This document shows, piece by piece, positions 17,285-28,350 of a stretch of 64,000 bases of DNA. Origin of the DNA: Euglena gracilis (lineage: Eukaryota; Euglenida; Euglenophyceae; Euglenales); assembly GCA_039621445.1 (NCBI GenBank), contig CP154954.1, positions 67,986,714-68,050,713 on the forward strand, written 5' to 3'. The position numbers were made by a program, and so were the translations under genes. A model generated the notes under the pieces. It saw only the letters and a program-made list of their open reading frames with translations. It searched no databases and was not told the DNA's origin. Every line of letters starts with the position of its first letter. Position 1 is the stretch's first letter.

Positions 17285-17620
17285 GGGGGTGGTGGGTGCT
17301 ATAGGGTGCCTGCCCCTAGCAGGCACACCCCCCCCCGGGGGGGGATAGGGGTCCGGGCCGGACCCAGAAAATTTTCATTGAAAATGGCCTTTTCCGGGCC
17401 CCCGGCGCCTTCGGCGCCGGGGTCGGAGGGGGGTGCCTGCTAGGGGCAGGCACCCCCCAAAACCCTACCCCCCCCCGGGGGGGGGGGGGGCGGATCGGGT
17501 GCTATGGGGGGCCTGCCCCTAGCACCCCCCCCCCCCCCCCCCCGTGGGGTAGGCACCCGACTAAGCACAAGCCTGGCCCGACTAAGCACAAGCCTGATCC
17601 CCCCAGGCGGGGGAGGGGGG
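17285..17620. repeat. CCTGCCCCTAGCAGGC dispersed element, copy 1
   Basis: The ordered blocks are gcctgcccctagcaggcac, a C/G run, ggacccagaaaattttcatt, cggcgccttcggcgccg, gtgcctgctaggggcaggca, another C/G run and gactaagcacaagcctg. The same order occurs at 20110-20375 and 38765-39185. This is a structured non-coding element about 300 bp long. Confidence 0.75.
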
Positions 17621-18110
17621 TGGTCACACCAGGAGAAAAATGGAGGGGCACCCGGAGAGGGCCAATCGGGTCGTGAAGATATTTGAAAGGCACACAACAG
17701 ACACTTTGCCAAACAAGAGGAATAATGGGAGGAGGCCGAGTGACACACCAGATGGATGGTTACTTGGAGATGTGGGTCAAAGAAGCGAAATGTTGAGTCG
17801 AGTGGGCAGCGCAGCAGCAGAAAATGGCACCGTTTGGAGAAGAGACCAAACACTGTTTTCAAAAAAACATATGTGGAAACACCAAAAAACTCTGTAAAAA
17901 AAACCCTCAAAACACCATTCCCCAACAATTTTGACCATCCAAATTTGTTTTCGACCGGACCCAGCAAAAAGGGGCTCGCCAAATCCAGGAAGGTCCCTCG
18001 GGCGCATCCATCAGTGCCATAATGACGATTGGCCACGGGCCAGATCGCCCACGTCCAGCCAATCCAAGTCAGGTGCAAGGAGGGTCAGAGGTTGAGGAGG
18101 GCAGAGAGTG
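17621..18110 (+). CDS. Possible basic-protein exons, unknown function
   Basis: From 17640 the plus strand reads HPERANRVVKIFERHTTD, then GWLLGDVGQRSEMLSRVG. A shifted frame gives KKTYVETPKNSVKKTLKT and a Lys-rich tail. A third piece ends QVQGGSEVEEGR immediately before gtgagtgg near 18109, a good 5' splice site. Frames do not join directly, so introns or frameshifts are required. The function is unknown. Confidence 0.3.
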
Positions 18111-18324
18111 AGTGGAAAGCAATTCCCCTCATCACGTCCACTTTCCCATGCGGTGACCAAATGGTTATCCTTTGGAAAGACTGCTCAAAAGAACACTGAT
18201 TGAGGAGGAGCTTTGGGCCAGAGCAGGGGCGGTGGTGCAATGACGCACGGGGGGGGGGGGGAAATGTGACACATCCAGGCGTCACGTCTGGGGGGGGGGG
18301 AAGGAGGCTGCAGCTCCATTCCAC

Positions 18325-18530
18325 TTGCGGGCAAGCATGGTGAAAGACAAGAAGATGGTCAAGCTGCAATATATCCCCCCTTTGCCCACCGACCGGGGGT
18401 GTTCAGGTGCCAAAAACAACTCAATGTTCAAAGCCGCCCACAACCCCGACCAGGGCTGGCCATTTTGCACTGGCGAAAATGGACCAGCGGGGGATCTGGG
18501 GGTCCCCCCGACTGGAAAAATTGCGTGACG
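18325..18530 (+). CDS. Coding-like segment, strand uncertain
   Basis: The plus strand reads MVKLQYIPPLPTDRGCSG and FKAAHNPDQGWPFCTGE. The minus strand of the same DNA is also open (IYCSLTIFLSFTMLARKWNG). Both look protein-like and I cannot decide between them. Confidence 0.25.
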
Positions 18531-19160
18531 AGGCGGAAATGAGGTTTGTAGTGCATTTTTGGCTGATTTTGTTCAAAGAATCCCAAAGATGGCCAAAAAT
18601 GGGCATTTTTGCACAAGCGGGGTGCCAGCAAACCTGGGGGGATGGTCTCCGGGAGAATTTGTCGTGAACATTTGGGTGGTATCTCAGTGGAGGTTGAGAA
18701 AAGAGTGGCAAACATCCCAAACAGGGATTGGGATCGATCCCCCAAGAGGGACCGACCCTCTGCAGAAGAGTTGGGGGGAGGGCATGGGGGTTGATTTTGG
18801 GTCAAAAATGTCGGCGCTTTGCGCCAAAAATAGAGCAGAAACCCACTCGGTCCAACCCCACCCCCCTGGGGGAGGGTCCGGCGGACTCCTCCCCGAAACT
18901 TTAAAAAATCCAGATTGCAAAATAAGAGCTCGGCTGGTGTGGTTTGGTGAAAGCATGGTGGGAGCAAATTCAGAGACCAGCCTGTGAAAATCGGACAAAA
19001 AAGCTGCGAGCCTGGGCGGTGCGAATGTTGTGTTAGATTTGTTGCAACGCATCAGACACAGGGCCAGGAGGGGAGGTCGGGGATGGCTGGGGAGGAAGAC
19101 AACGCACAAAGAGAAGGAGGGGGGGTCTTGAACAACACCGTCAGCCCGAGTGAGAGCATA
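18531..19160. other. Unassigned, G/C-run rich
   Basis: The short plus-strand phrase GGANVVLDLLQRIRHRARR at about 19015-19080 could be coding. Nothing else is supported. Confidence 0.3.
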
Positions 19161-19161
19161 A

Positions 19162-19243
19162 CTCATAATTATCAATAATTATCAATAATAATTATCAATA
19201 ATTATCAATAATAATTATCAATAATTATCATAATTATCAATAA
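19162..19243 (+). repeat. AT-rich minisatellite (attatcaata)n
   Basis: About eight imperfect copies of attatcaata in 82 bp. Confidence 0.9.
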
Positions 19244-19439
19244 TGCAGCAATTAACACTGAGTTGTGGATTTCTCAAAGACCCAGGAGGAGGTTCCACAG
19301 CTGGGGAAAAAAGTGCTGCCCCCCTCTGCGAACTGCATGTCCCACCTCGCCCGCCCCCAGGCCCCAAGGACCAAAATTAAAATAAAAAAAAAGACCCCTG
19401 ATATTTCGGACCCCCCCCCCCCCGCACCCCCCACCCCCC

Positions 19440-19690
19440 CCCGATGGCTTTCGAGCCATCGCCACGGGTTTACAAACCATGAGCCCCGGTGGGGAACATG
19501 GAAAATGCCTGGAAAAAGGCGGCATACATGGATGCATCTTCATACAACCTCAAAAAACCAGCCTCTTTTTTTGGGTCCTGACCTGCAACCTGCGACCGGG
19601 GGGTGGTCGTTAGACCCCCCCTGACCTACAACCTGCGACTGGGGGGTGGTCATTATAGTGGGGTGGTCGTACGACAAGGGGGGGGGAGAT
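19440..19690. repeat. ACCTGCAACCTGCGACC repeat, copy 1
   Basis: Two direct units of acctgcaacctgcgaccggg followed by gtggtcgtta. The upstream part (gtggggaacatggaaaatgc) also resembles 37383-37460, so the copy at 37190-37530 is homologous over roughly 250 bp. Both copies lie 3' of an exon of the minus-strand gene. Confidence 0.65.
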
Positions 19691-19750
19691 AACACGCAAA
19701 CCTCCCAACACCACCAAGGTGCTGACAGTGTGGGCCAGTGATTTCGGCGT

Positions 19751-19855
19751 TCAAGGGTCAGGGATAAGGTAATACTGGGGCAGGAGGTCAACGAGACTGC
19801 GAACGGTGGAACGCCAGGCACTCATCGGGATGTGTGTGCAGTAGAACAGCGTGTC
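19751..19855 (-). CDS. TRPC4AP-like gene, exon E12 (last exon, stop codon)
   Basis: The minus strand has the acceptor tttctcgcttcag directly before 19855. The exon encodes 34 residues, DTLFYCTHIPMSAWRSTVRS and then LVDLLPQYYLIPDP, and ends in TGA at 19753-19751. From memory of the family, TRPC4AP proteins carry a late signature of the type SLE-SSRI-F-x-W-K-x-TV; here the match is CTHIPMSAWRSTV. The exon begins in phase 0, matching the end of E11. The short C-terminus after this motif is consistent with the real end of the protein. Confidence 0.65.
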   Translation of the reverse strand, partial: DTLFYCTHIPMSAWRSTVRSLVDLLPQYYLIPDP

Positions 19856-20913
19856 CTGAAGCGAGAAAAGCACACAAGAGACGTGGTTTGTCCCTCCAAA
19901 GAGGCCAGTGACTTATTGAACCCGACGTTGTGGACAGCTTTTTCTGGGCGGTCCTTAACTTAAAAAAATTCTCTGTCCCACCAAATTAAATCATTCAATG
20001 AAATCATTCAGGGAAAATGGTTAAAAAACAACAAAAACAGGTTGACTTTTATGAAAAGGGCCCTCCGAGGAGTGCTCACGCTCACCAACGGCACCTCCTT
20101 GTGATCCCCTACATGCTTGTGCTTACCGACCGGGGGGGGGGTGGGTGGGTGCTATGGGGTGCCTGCCCCCTAGCAGGCACACCCCGGGGGGGGGGGGTCC
20201 AGGGGGACCCAGAAAATTTTCATTGAAAAAATGGTCTTTTCGGCGCCAGGGTCGGAGGGCGGTGCCTGCTATGGGCAGGCACCCCCAAAACCCCACCCCC
20301 CGGGGGGGGGGGGTTGGATCGGGTGGTATGGGGTACCTGCCCCTAGCACCCCTAGCACAAGCCTGATCCCCTATGTCTTGCATAACATACAATCAGTTTT
20401 GCTTTGTTTGGAGGAAATATCCTTTTTGTACCTGATCAGAACGTTTCTTGTGTAATCCCAACAGCTAAAACAATCCAGCTCTGCACCTGCTCAGGCAGGG
20501 GCAAATTCCCATGCTCACCCTCCAGATTGGAGAAATTTTGTTATTTCTTTTTGTAAAACTCCCTTGATCCCCCTTGGCATTCAAAAAAAAGAGATTCTCA
20601 GCAAACGCGCTGCTAAATCACTCGGCTTGTAAGAAGCGGTGCTGCTGCGGCGCAAAAAGCACAACACAAAAATCATAGCGCGCGAGGTTGCTTAAAGAAT
20701 TTTTTTCTACAGTCTACGTGACATGAAATATTTTTGCGACACACTAACTCAAAATATATTTCAAAATCCAAATTAGCGAGAGCCATAAATTCACTTTAAT
20801 GCCCCTTGAAAAAATCCAATCAATTGATCTTCAATTTATTTGTGGCCCGAATTCAGCACGATGCTTCCACCCTCCAGTCTTCGAAACCCCCACCTCCAGA
20901 AAAAAAACCACAC
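19856..20913. other. Intron 11 of the TRPC4AP-like gene
   Basis: Holds a second copy of the CCTGCCCCTAGCAGGC element at about 20110-20375 and otherwise unassigned sequence. No competing gene is seen. Confidence 0.55.
20110..20375. repeat. CCTGCCCCTAGCAGGC dispersed element, copy 2
   Basis: Has the same block order as 17285-17620, including ggacccagaaaattttcatt and gtgcctgctatgggcaggca. It ends at ctagcacaagcctgatcccc. Confidence 0.75.
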
Positions 20914-20985
20914 CTGGTAGTGGCGCTGAGCAGCATAATATGCGAGCCAGATGCAGACCAGCTCGAAGAAGTTCCGGAAAGGGTC
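20914..20985 (-). CDS. TRPC4AP-like gene, exon E11
   Basis: 72 bp, 24 codons, phase 0 at both ends: DPFRNFFELVCIWLAYYAAQ and then RHYQ. The acceptor is ttttctttag before 20985 and the donor gtgtgg follows 20914. The aromatic stretch ending in R-H-Y just before E12's CTHIP resembles the FWQ-x-HY lead-in to the family's C-terminal motif. Confidence 0.6.
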
Positions 20986-23327
20986 CTAAAGAAAAGTTGC
21001 AGGGTCCGTCAAAGGATTTTCCAATGCCTCTCATAAACAGCTGATTTCTTCAAACCCCACCAAAAGGAAGTGTTCAAAAAAAAATATCAATTGGAAGAAA
21101 CCTCAAAAATGAAAAAACGTCACCTTTCTGCCATTCCTTGCAGACGTTTATTATGAATATTTTGGCACGTTGTGCTGGAACCATTCCCCAACCAGGGTTT
21201 TCTTAAAGACCCAAGTGGGGGGTCCGTGGGTCTGTTAGGCATAAATGTGAAGCCTGGGGGGGACCCCGACACAGAGGGGGGTGTCGGACCCTGTAGGCTT
21301 CCATGTAAAGGCAGGTGGGGGGTCGGACCCCCCCCCCCCGGGGGGACAACCCCCCCCCACCTAAACAGGGCGCGGTCTGGGTGACCAATTCTCGGCGCGG
21401 CACGCCGAAAAAAAATTCCCCCAAAACGGCCAAAAATGCCATTTCGGGTGCTATTTAGGCAAAATTTTTATCAAACATGCAAAAAAAATTGGCGCAAAGC
21501 GCCGGAAGGAAAAAGTTGACCGTTGTGGTCAGGTCCCGGGCACCCCCCCGGGGTCAGTCCAGAACCCCTGTTGGCAGGTGGGGGGTATTCCGAACCCCCC
21601 TTGGTTTCAGGGGGGTGGACACACCCACCTCAACCCGTACGCCCTCCTGAAATCCAACCCTGCAGAACCCCCTCCAACCTCGAAAGCGGCCTAAATTGTT
21701 GGGAAAACCTTGATTCCCGACTCTGTGTCACCTCTATGCTAAAAAGCAAAGGAAAATACTCCAAAGAAAAAAATTATCACAATGAAAAATAATCGCATGA
21801 AAATTGTTCATCTTTGGCACGAGTCTCCAACACGAATTCTCAAAACAATCAACCCATTGAATTTTTTCCATTTTCTTCCATGCGGAAAACACCAGAACAT
21901 CCAAAAATGTGCAAAATGCAAAAAAAATGCGGGAAAGAGATTTTTTTTTTGCATTTTCTGGCACTGTGTGCCGAAAGAAAGTTTTCGCTATTTTTGGAGC
22001 TGCTGGCTGGTCCCCCCTGGCGGGGGGGGGGGTCCGCTCTGTCTTTCAGAAAACCATTGGCAACGCTGACCCATCCTCGTTTGAGATGACAGGTCAACAA
22101 GCCCAGCTGCTGGCGGTGACCTAGAAAAGCATTCCGGCTGATTCTGAAGCCCTGTGTGCGACGTCGAATGGATTCGAATGAAATGCACATGCACCCTGGC
22201 GATAAGTATTGTGCAATTCACCAGGACAAAATGAGAACCAGAGGGGGACATTTCGGAGAAATTTGTGGTTGGGTTCTCCTCCCTGCTTCATCCACCGACT
22301 CCCTAAACAATTGCCAAAAGATTTTGTCGGGTAAATATTGGACGAAAATTGCTGGGGGAAAAATCTGGATGGGAAAATGGAAAAACTCGCAGACCCATTT
22401 TTCAGGGAAGATCATTAGAATTCACATCAATGAGGTTTTCCCAGATCCGACATCCAAAAGTTGGTGAAATTCAAAACTCCAGATCGCAAAATAAAGCAAA
22501 GAACACAATATCTCATTTTGAAATACAATACACCTTCTAACAGGCGATTTGGAACAATTTCCAAAAATTCTTCATGTTATTGGATTGGGGGTGGGATGGA
22601 AGAATAAAACACTGCTGCTGGAGCGAGGGTTTGGTTGATGAAAATCCCGGGGGGGGGGGGCATTTTGGGTGAGTTTGTTGGGTTTTGCTGAAATTTGGCA
22701 GGGGGCAGGGGCTTTCTTAAAGACCTGAGGGGTTCCCATGGGCCGGCTGGAAAAAGGTGTTGGCTGGAGAAAAAAGAGCTGGCTGGATTCCCCCCTGGAC
22801 CCAGCAGGTACCAAAAAAAGAGACTCAAAAAGCCCAAATCCAGCTGGGTTGCCATTTTTCACCTGAATTAGAATTTAGGAGGTAAAAAAATCCCAAAAAG
22901 CCACCTTACCAATGAATGCCATTTTTGTCCATTTTGACTACTTTTCAAAAAAAATTATTTGTCCAGTCCGAAGGTCTGTTTTTTTTTGCCCAGTTGGGTT
23001 TGCTGGGCAGCCCGGCTTGGAGGTGCGGGGAGGAAAAAAGGTGCTGGCTGTCTGGACCCCCAGGGGGGCAGGGTCCCCTGGGGCTCTCATTTCTGGATGC
23101 AGGTGGGAAAGCGCTGAAATCTTTTTGACCCCAAAATTCCCAAAATGTGGGTCTCCCGAACCCCCCCCCCCTTGGGGGAGTAACCTGGACCTGACCCCGG
23201 GGACAGGGTCCAGCCAGACAGCAGCTGGAACCCCCACCCAATCCCAGGCTTTTTAAAGAAGTACCTTTCTGTCCCCCGCGGGTGCATTTCAGCATTTCAA
23301 ATAGCAAATGCCACACCGTGCAAATCC
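20986..23327. other. Intron 10, repeat-filled
   Basis: Contains G/C runs, several ttcttaaagacc-type element ends (near 21200 and 22711), CTGGAAAAAGG repeats (22745, 23033) and AT-rich spacers. The plus-strand phrase HPGDKYCAIHQDKMRTR near 22190 is the only protein-like piece and is weak. Confidence 0.5.
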
Positions 23328-23427
23328 AACACTTCAAACAGCAAACACACCATGCGAATGCAACACTTCATACAGCAAACACACCATGCGAATGCAACAC
23401 TTCAAACAGCAAACACACCATGCGCTC
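23328..23427. repeat. 34-bp minisatellite overlapping the 5' splice site of exon E10
   Basis: The unit aacacttcaaacagcaaaca plus ccaccatgcgaatgc-type sequence starts at 23328, 23362 and 23396. A diverged copy lies at about 23291. On the minus strand each unit repeats gcatg-gtgtgttt, the exact exon/intron junction used by E10. Confidence 0.9.
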
Positions 23428-23614
23428 CACTTCCGTGGGGCAGGCGCCGCACTTCGGTCTGTAGAGGTCCGTCACCGTCTCCCCCGACTGGGCGCACCAC
23501 TCCTCCGCCTGCTGCAGCTCGTACTCCTTGATCTGCTGCAGGAGCACGCTGAGGCTGGAGGAGTGCCTTGCGACGACGAAGAAGACGAGCGTGGGGGCAC
23601 GGCCGACCGGCATG
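23419..23614 (-). CDS. TRPC4AP-like gene, exon E10
   Basis: 196 bp (1 nt + 65 codons). The acceptor ctgtgccctggctcag lies before 23614 and the donor gtgtgttt after 23419. Encodes MPVGRAPTLVFFVVARHSSS, then LSVLLQQIKEYELQQAEEW and a Cys-containing tail. In the family, an ENxCC-LNT-x-LVF-x-FA-x-R stretch followed by a helix occurs at this point. The TLVFFVVARH phrase and the following QQIKEYE helix fit. Phase joins E9 (2 nt carried) and leaves phase 0 for E11. Confidence 0.65.
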
Positions 23615-24291
23615 CTGAGCCAGGGCACAGGTGAAGAGAAACCGCACCCCCACCCACCCACCCACGCATCCTCCAGGCCTTTGCTTAAGCATCCCGGGGG
23701 GTCCACTGGCTAGCCATTTTACAGAGTGGAAAATTGGACTTGCTAGACCCCCTACCCATCGACTCCTCCCCGGGGGGCCGGGGGTCACCCCAGCTGGAAA
23801 AAATTTTCCCTTTGGTGCTGTGCGCTGAGGTGGAAATAAAATTTTCAGTGCAGTTTTGGCTGATTTTGTTCCAAATCCCAAAAAAGGCCAAAAATGGGCA
23901 TTTTTGGCCAGTCTTGGGAATCCAAAAATTTCGGTACTTCGAGCCAGTCAGTGAAAAAAAATTCTCCACCAGCTAGCCCTGCTAGGATTTCCGCTGTCCA
24001 GACCCCCCCACCCGAACCCTAAGCAGAAGCCTGCCACCCACCCATACGCACCCACCCATATGCACACGCACACACAAACGCACACACAAACGCATGCGCG
24101 CACACAACACACACACACACACACGCACGCACACACGCGCGCGCATGCACGCACGCACGCACGCATACACAATATGAGGCTGAAATTAACCAACCATGGG
24201 GAGAATCTCGGAATGCTGGAGTGCCTGCCCAGGCAGGCATCCTTCCAGGGTCATGCTGTCTAGTGCCTTAAAATTCTAAAGCAACAGAACA

Positions 24292-24328
<37 letters not shown>

Positions 24329-25236
24329 GGAGGAAATAGGCAGAAAACTCAACCCTCAAAAAATATATCTGCAAAACAACTGTCAATTGGAAAATGGTGT
24401 TTAGAGCAATTATAAAAAAAAACTTTTCTTCAAACCTGACCAATAGCAAAGCACTTGCAAAACAACTGTCTCGTATAAAGATACACAAAAAAGATCCTCA
24501 TGAGACAATCACACAAGAAAACCTCCATAACAAGAGTTGAGTTTCACGTTTCTTTAACTTTTCTTTCACTTTTCGAAGCGCCGGGCCAAAAATTTTTGAC
24601 CCCCCAGAACAGCCAAAAATGCCATTTTGGTGCTTTTGGGCAAAAAAAAATGTCAAAAATGCAAAAAAAAAAGGGTTTTGATGCAAAGCGCCGAAATGAA
24701 AAACTTGACCTTTGGGGGGTCGGTCTGGGCCCCCCTTGGCAGGTGGGTGGCTGGAAAAAAGCTGCTGGCTGACCCCCCCCCTGGGGGTCCCAGGCTGGAG
24801 CTGGGCCTGACCCCTGGTCAAACCAGGGCCAAAAAATCGAAATCGCAAAAAAATTTCAAAAAAAACTTCCAATTATGCAAAAAAACAATTTTTTGACCCC
24901 AAAATGTCCTGGCAGCTTTTTCCGACCCATTTTCGCCAATTTCTGACCCATTTTTGCCCATTTTTGAACCCCCAAAGCGAAAAATCCGTTACTGTCCAGC
25001 CGCCCTTCAGGTGGCTGGAAATCAATCTCGCTGATGAGGGGATTGGCTCCCACCCCCCGGGGTCAAATTTTCTCAAGCCCTGCACCCCCCCCCTCTCCGG
25101 TCCAGGAGGGGGGTTGGGGGGGACACGCCGTCCAAATCCCATACTCCCTTCATATCGAACCCTTCCCCACACACGTGGTTGCACAACCATTTGAACAGAA
25201 AAACGAGGTCGGCCATGGGCGGTGGTGACACAACAC
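23615..25236. other. Intron 9 with CA-rich microsatellites
   Basis: Includes CA/CG-rich simple sequence at 24051-24175, (CA)n at 24293-24327 and G/C-run repeats near 24570-24830 and 25080-25120. No gene is seen. Confidence 0.55.
24051..24327. repeat. (CA)n-type microsatellites
   Basis: Imperfect acgcacacac sequence at 24051-24175 and a pure (CA)17-type run at 24293-24327. Confidence 0.9.
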
Positions 25237-25293
25237 ATATTCTCTCGGCAAACTTGGGGCAACGTGATCTCTGCCATCAGATTGCGAATCATC
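25237..25293 (-). CDS. TRPC4AP-like gene, exon E9
   Basis: 57 bp (1 + 18 codons + 2 nt): MIRNLMAEITLPQVCREN. The acceptor is ttatggcattgttgcttcag before 25293 and the donor gtgttg follows 25237. L(M)-x2-I-T-x(4)-x-x-EN is the helix that in the family leads into the ENxCC-LNT segment, continued here in E10. Its first nucleotide completes an Arg codon begun in E8. Confidence 0.65.
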
Positions 25294-25663
25294 CTGAAGC
25301 AACAATGCCATAAGAACGAGGGCCAAGTGCACACTGATGCACAAGATACACACATGTGAGCTTTGCTATTTTATTGCAGCGGCTGGCTTGTGTGGCGTAT
25401 TTTTTATTCACATTTCCCGGAGTGGAATGCCAGGTCTTTCAAATCACAATCGGCAACTCACAATGGAGGATCCAGCATGGCCACTGCTCTTGAAAAGTGA
25501 ACACGATAAAGCAAGCCAATTGTGAAATGGGAATTTGGAGTTTTATGCAAAGGTTTTTCATTTTTGGCTTTTTGCAGACCCCAGAGCCAAATTTGTGTGT
25601 TTTGCTTGACCCCAGCTTTCAAATCTATTTTCAATCCCTAACGTTCAAGAAAATGGAGGAGAC

Positions 25664-25988
25664 CATACAATTTTTCACCGACCCGGGGTCACTCCACTTT
25701 TCGAAAAACCAGTCAGTCACTTTTTGGGAAACCCAATCACCTTTTGGGAAACCAGTCAGCCACTGCCCCCCCCCCCTGGGGGTCGGCCACTCTGGAATTC
25801 AAAGAAAATTTGACCAAAAACACGAAAAAAGGCCAAAAAAACTTCGGCGCCGGGTCACTTGAGTGATTTTTTGCCGCCCCCCCCCCCAGGGGGGAGGGGG
25901 TCCGGGCCAAAAAACCGGTCAGTCACTCTGAAAAAACCAGTCACCCACCCCCGGGGGAGGGGGGGCGGCCAATGACTTAGTGATTGTG
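25664..25988. mobile_element. 325-bp CATACAAT-family element with 10-bp target duplication
   Basis: tggaggagac flanks it at 25654-25663 and 25989-25998. The left end is catacaattt and the right end agtgattgtg, an imperfect inverted pair. The inside has ccagtcagtcacttttt, ccggcgcc-type and aaaaaaccagtcaccc blocks separated by C/G runs. It closely matches the insertion at 58252-58606. 9-10-bp duplications suggest the MULE group, but no transposase is present. Confidence 0.8.
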
Positions 25989-26254
25989 TGGAGGAGACCC
26001 TGCCACAAAGCACCTGGGTAGTTCTGGTGACGGGTCGGCCGTCTCGCTTTTCGGCCTAAAAAGAGTTTTTATTACCGAGAAGAAAACCAGTCCACCCCCA
26101 CCCTGGGGGGGGGGGGGCAGTGACTTAGTGATTGTGTGGAGAGAGACCCTCCCACAAAGCACCTGGTTTGTTCTGGTGACGGGGGTACGGCCATCTCTCG
26201 CGTTTTCGGCCTAAAAAGAAAGCCTAAAAAAGCGTTTTTATTACCGAGAAAAGA

Positions 26255-26255
<1 letters not shown>
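25957..26255 (+). repeat. Tandem duplication of the element end plus flank
   Basis: The segment gacttagtgattgtgtggag ... ttttcggcctaaaaag occurs at about 25973-26070 and again at 26119-26220 with small changes. The duplication includes the right end of the 25664 element and its host flank. Confidence 0.75.
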
Positions 26256-26286
<31 letters not shown>

Positions 26287-26305
26287 AAGAAAAAAAAAAA
26301 AACAG

Positions 26306-26348
<43 letters not shown>

Positions 26349-26366
26349 AAGAAAAAAAAAAAAAAG
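26251..26366 (+). repeat. Poly(A) tract with scattered G/C
   Basis: About 115 bp, nearly all A. Confidence 0.95.
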
Positions 26367-27689
26367 CTAGTCAGCAGGATCCAAAAGCCTTCCTCCAAGG
26401 CATTCCAAAAATGGTGTTCTCAAGATGTGCGTTGCATAAGAATGCTCAATTGTGAGTTACCTCCCCGAAGGTTGGTTAAGTTTGGGTGTTGCTAAGGTTG
26501 GGGTTGGCATAGGGGACTCCCAACCAGGGAATTTCTTAAAGACCCCCCCCCCGGGGGGGTCCAGGGCTGGAGGGGGCTGGGCTGGGCTGGGTCGGTGAAA
26601 AACAAAATTTTCTAACACATTTTTGCCATTTTCGACATTTTGGTGGATGGAGCTCGATACAGGCGGGGCTGTGATGGAGGAAGCTGTGGTGAGGGGAAAA
26701 AATGCAGGGATAGGTGACTGGCAGCCCAATTGGGCTGCCTGTGGCCAGCTGGCCCGGCCTTCGGCCGGCTGGCCCAGCCTGCGGCCGGGCTGGACCCGAC
26801 TTTATTTCAGTCGACCCCCGGAGGGGGGGGGGGGTCATCGATGATAAATCGGGGGTTTGGGCGACCACCCTCCCTAGTCTTTCAACGCAATTAGTTCGTC
26901 ATAGATTCACTTAATCCCTGGTCGGAGTAACTTTTCCGGGGCTCAACCAAATCCACCCACCTTTCGAAACCCGACCCACACACGCACCCTGGGGGGGTCA
27001 ACCTCCCCACCAGGCCTTCCTGCACGTCCAGGTGTGCCAATTTTTGGGCCAAATATATCCTTTGGCGCCTTCAACGCTTTTGAAAATATTCCTTGTGCGG
27101 TGCTGTGATGGGTGGGGGCAGGATGGATGGGAAGCCTTGAGGGGGGGGGGGGGGTGGACCCCCCCCTCCCGACACGGGGGGGGGGGGGTCGGACCCCCCC
27201 CCTCCGTCCCAAATGCCGGGGGGGGGGGGGGGGGAATTTTTGGATTTCATGGATGGGCAAGTTCCGGAAATCGGGTCGAAATCGGTCAAAAATCCCTGAT
27301 TTTTCTTTGAAAATCGATCCAAAAATGCTCATTTTTTGAAATTTTTTGAACATTTTTTGGGGGGAAAACACCAACACATCAAAAAATGGGCAATATGTCC
27401 AAAAGTCAGCAAAAGGGGTGTTTTTGCTCATTTTCCGGCGCTGCGCCCCGGAAGAAAATTTTCTGGTATTTTTGGCACCTGTCAAAGAGGGGGGGTGGGG
27501 GGTCCGGACCCCCCCTCCCAACATCTGGGGGGGGTTGTCCGGACCCCCTTACAACCTTACCCCCCCAGGGGGGGTCGGGACCCCCCCCCTACCACCTACC
27601 GTAATACCGAAGGGCTTCCCATCCATCCCTGGGTGGGGGGGGTAGACTCCCCACGACTCCCGTCAGGTTTCTTTCCACTAACCCCAGGG

Positions 27690-28350
27690 GGGGGGTGCCT
27701 TGGGCCATGGAGTGCCTGCCCAGAGCAGACACCCCCCCCGGGGGGTTTGGGTCCCAATGGCTGCCAACCAAGCCAATTTTCCCTTGGAAATGACCATTTT
27801 GGGCTCTAACCTAAAACTCAACCCCCTTCCCCGGGGTTCAAAAATGCCTTACCTCCCCCTGCCTGCCCAAAAGATCCCCCGAAGAAAGAATAGAAAGAAG
27901 AGAATCCCTTAGCGCCCTGGGGTCGAACGTCCACCCACCCACCCACCCCAAATGCCTGAAAACGGTTAAAAAAATGTTCGGCCAGGCCTTCAGCATGGCC
28001 GGAATGACCTATGGTGCACCCGGGGGGGGGGGGCTGCCACACGGTGGTCGTACAACAACTCTCCGCCTCCAAAAATTAAAGCAACCCCCCAACAGGTTGT
28101 TTTTTTGTCAACCCCGGGGGAGGTCCGGAGTGCCCAGGCAGGCACCCCCCCCCCCCCCCCCCCGGGGCTTGGATCTCGGCCTGTGCCCAGGCACATTCCT
28201 TTGGCGCCGGGGTCTGTGCTAGGGCAATTTTGGCCGTGTGCCCTGCCCCCCCCCCCCCCCCCCCCCCCCCCGGGGGGTCGGATCGGGAGTGCCTTGGAGT
28301 GCCTGCCCAGGCAGGCACCCCCCCCCCGGGTGGGGTCAGCACCTGACTAA
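27690..28350. repeat. AGTGCCTGCCCAGGCAGGCAC elements
   Basis: gagtgcctgcccaggcaggc occurs near 28298, with partial relatives near 27711 (gagtgcctgcccagagcaga) and 28130. Between them lie long C/G runs, gcctgtgcccaggcacattc and the block ggcaattttggccgtgtgcc. The same order of blocks is found inverted at 42070-42360 and 60690-60950, so this is one dispersed family. The start-stop hairpin resembles, but is not identical to, the CCTGCCCCTAGCAGGC family. Confidence 0.7.

Noticed and set aside
26136-26495. Poly-Lys / poly-Phe ORFs
   Set aside because: They are translations of a poly(A) tract.
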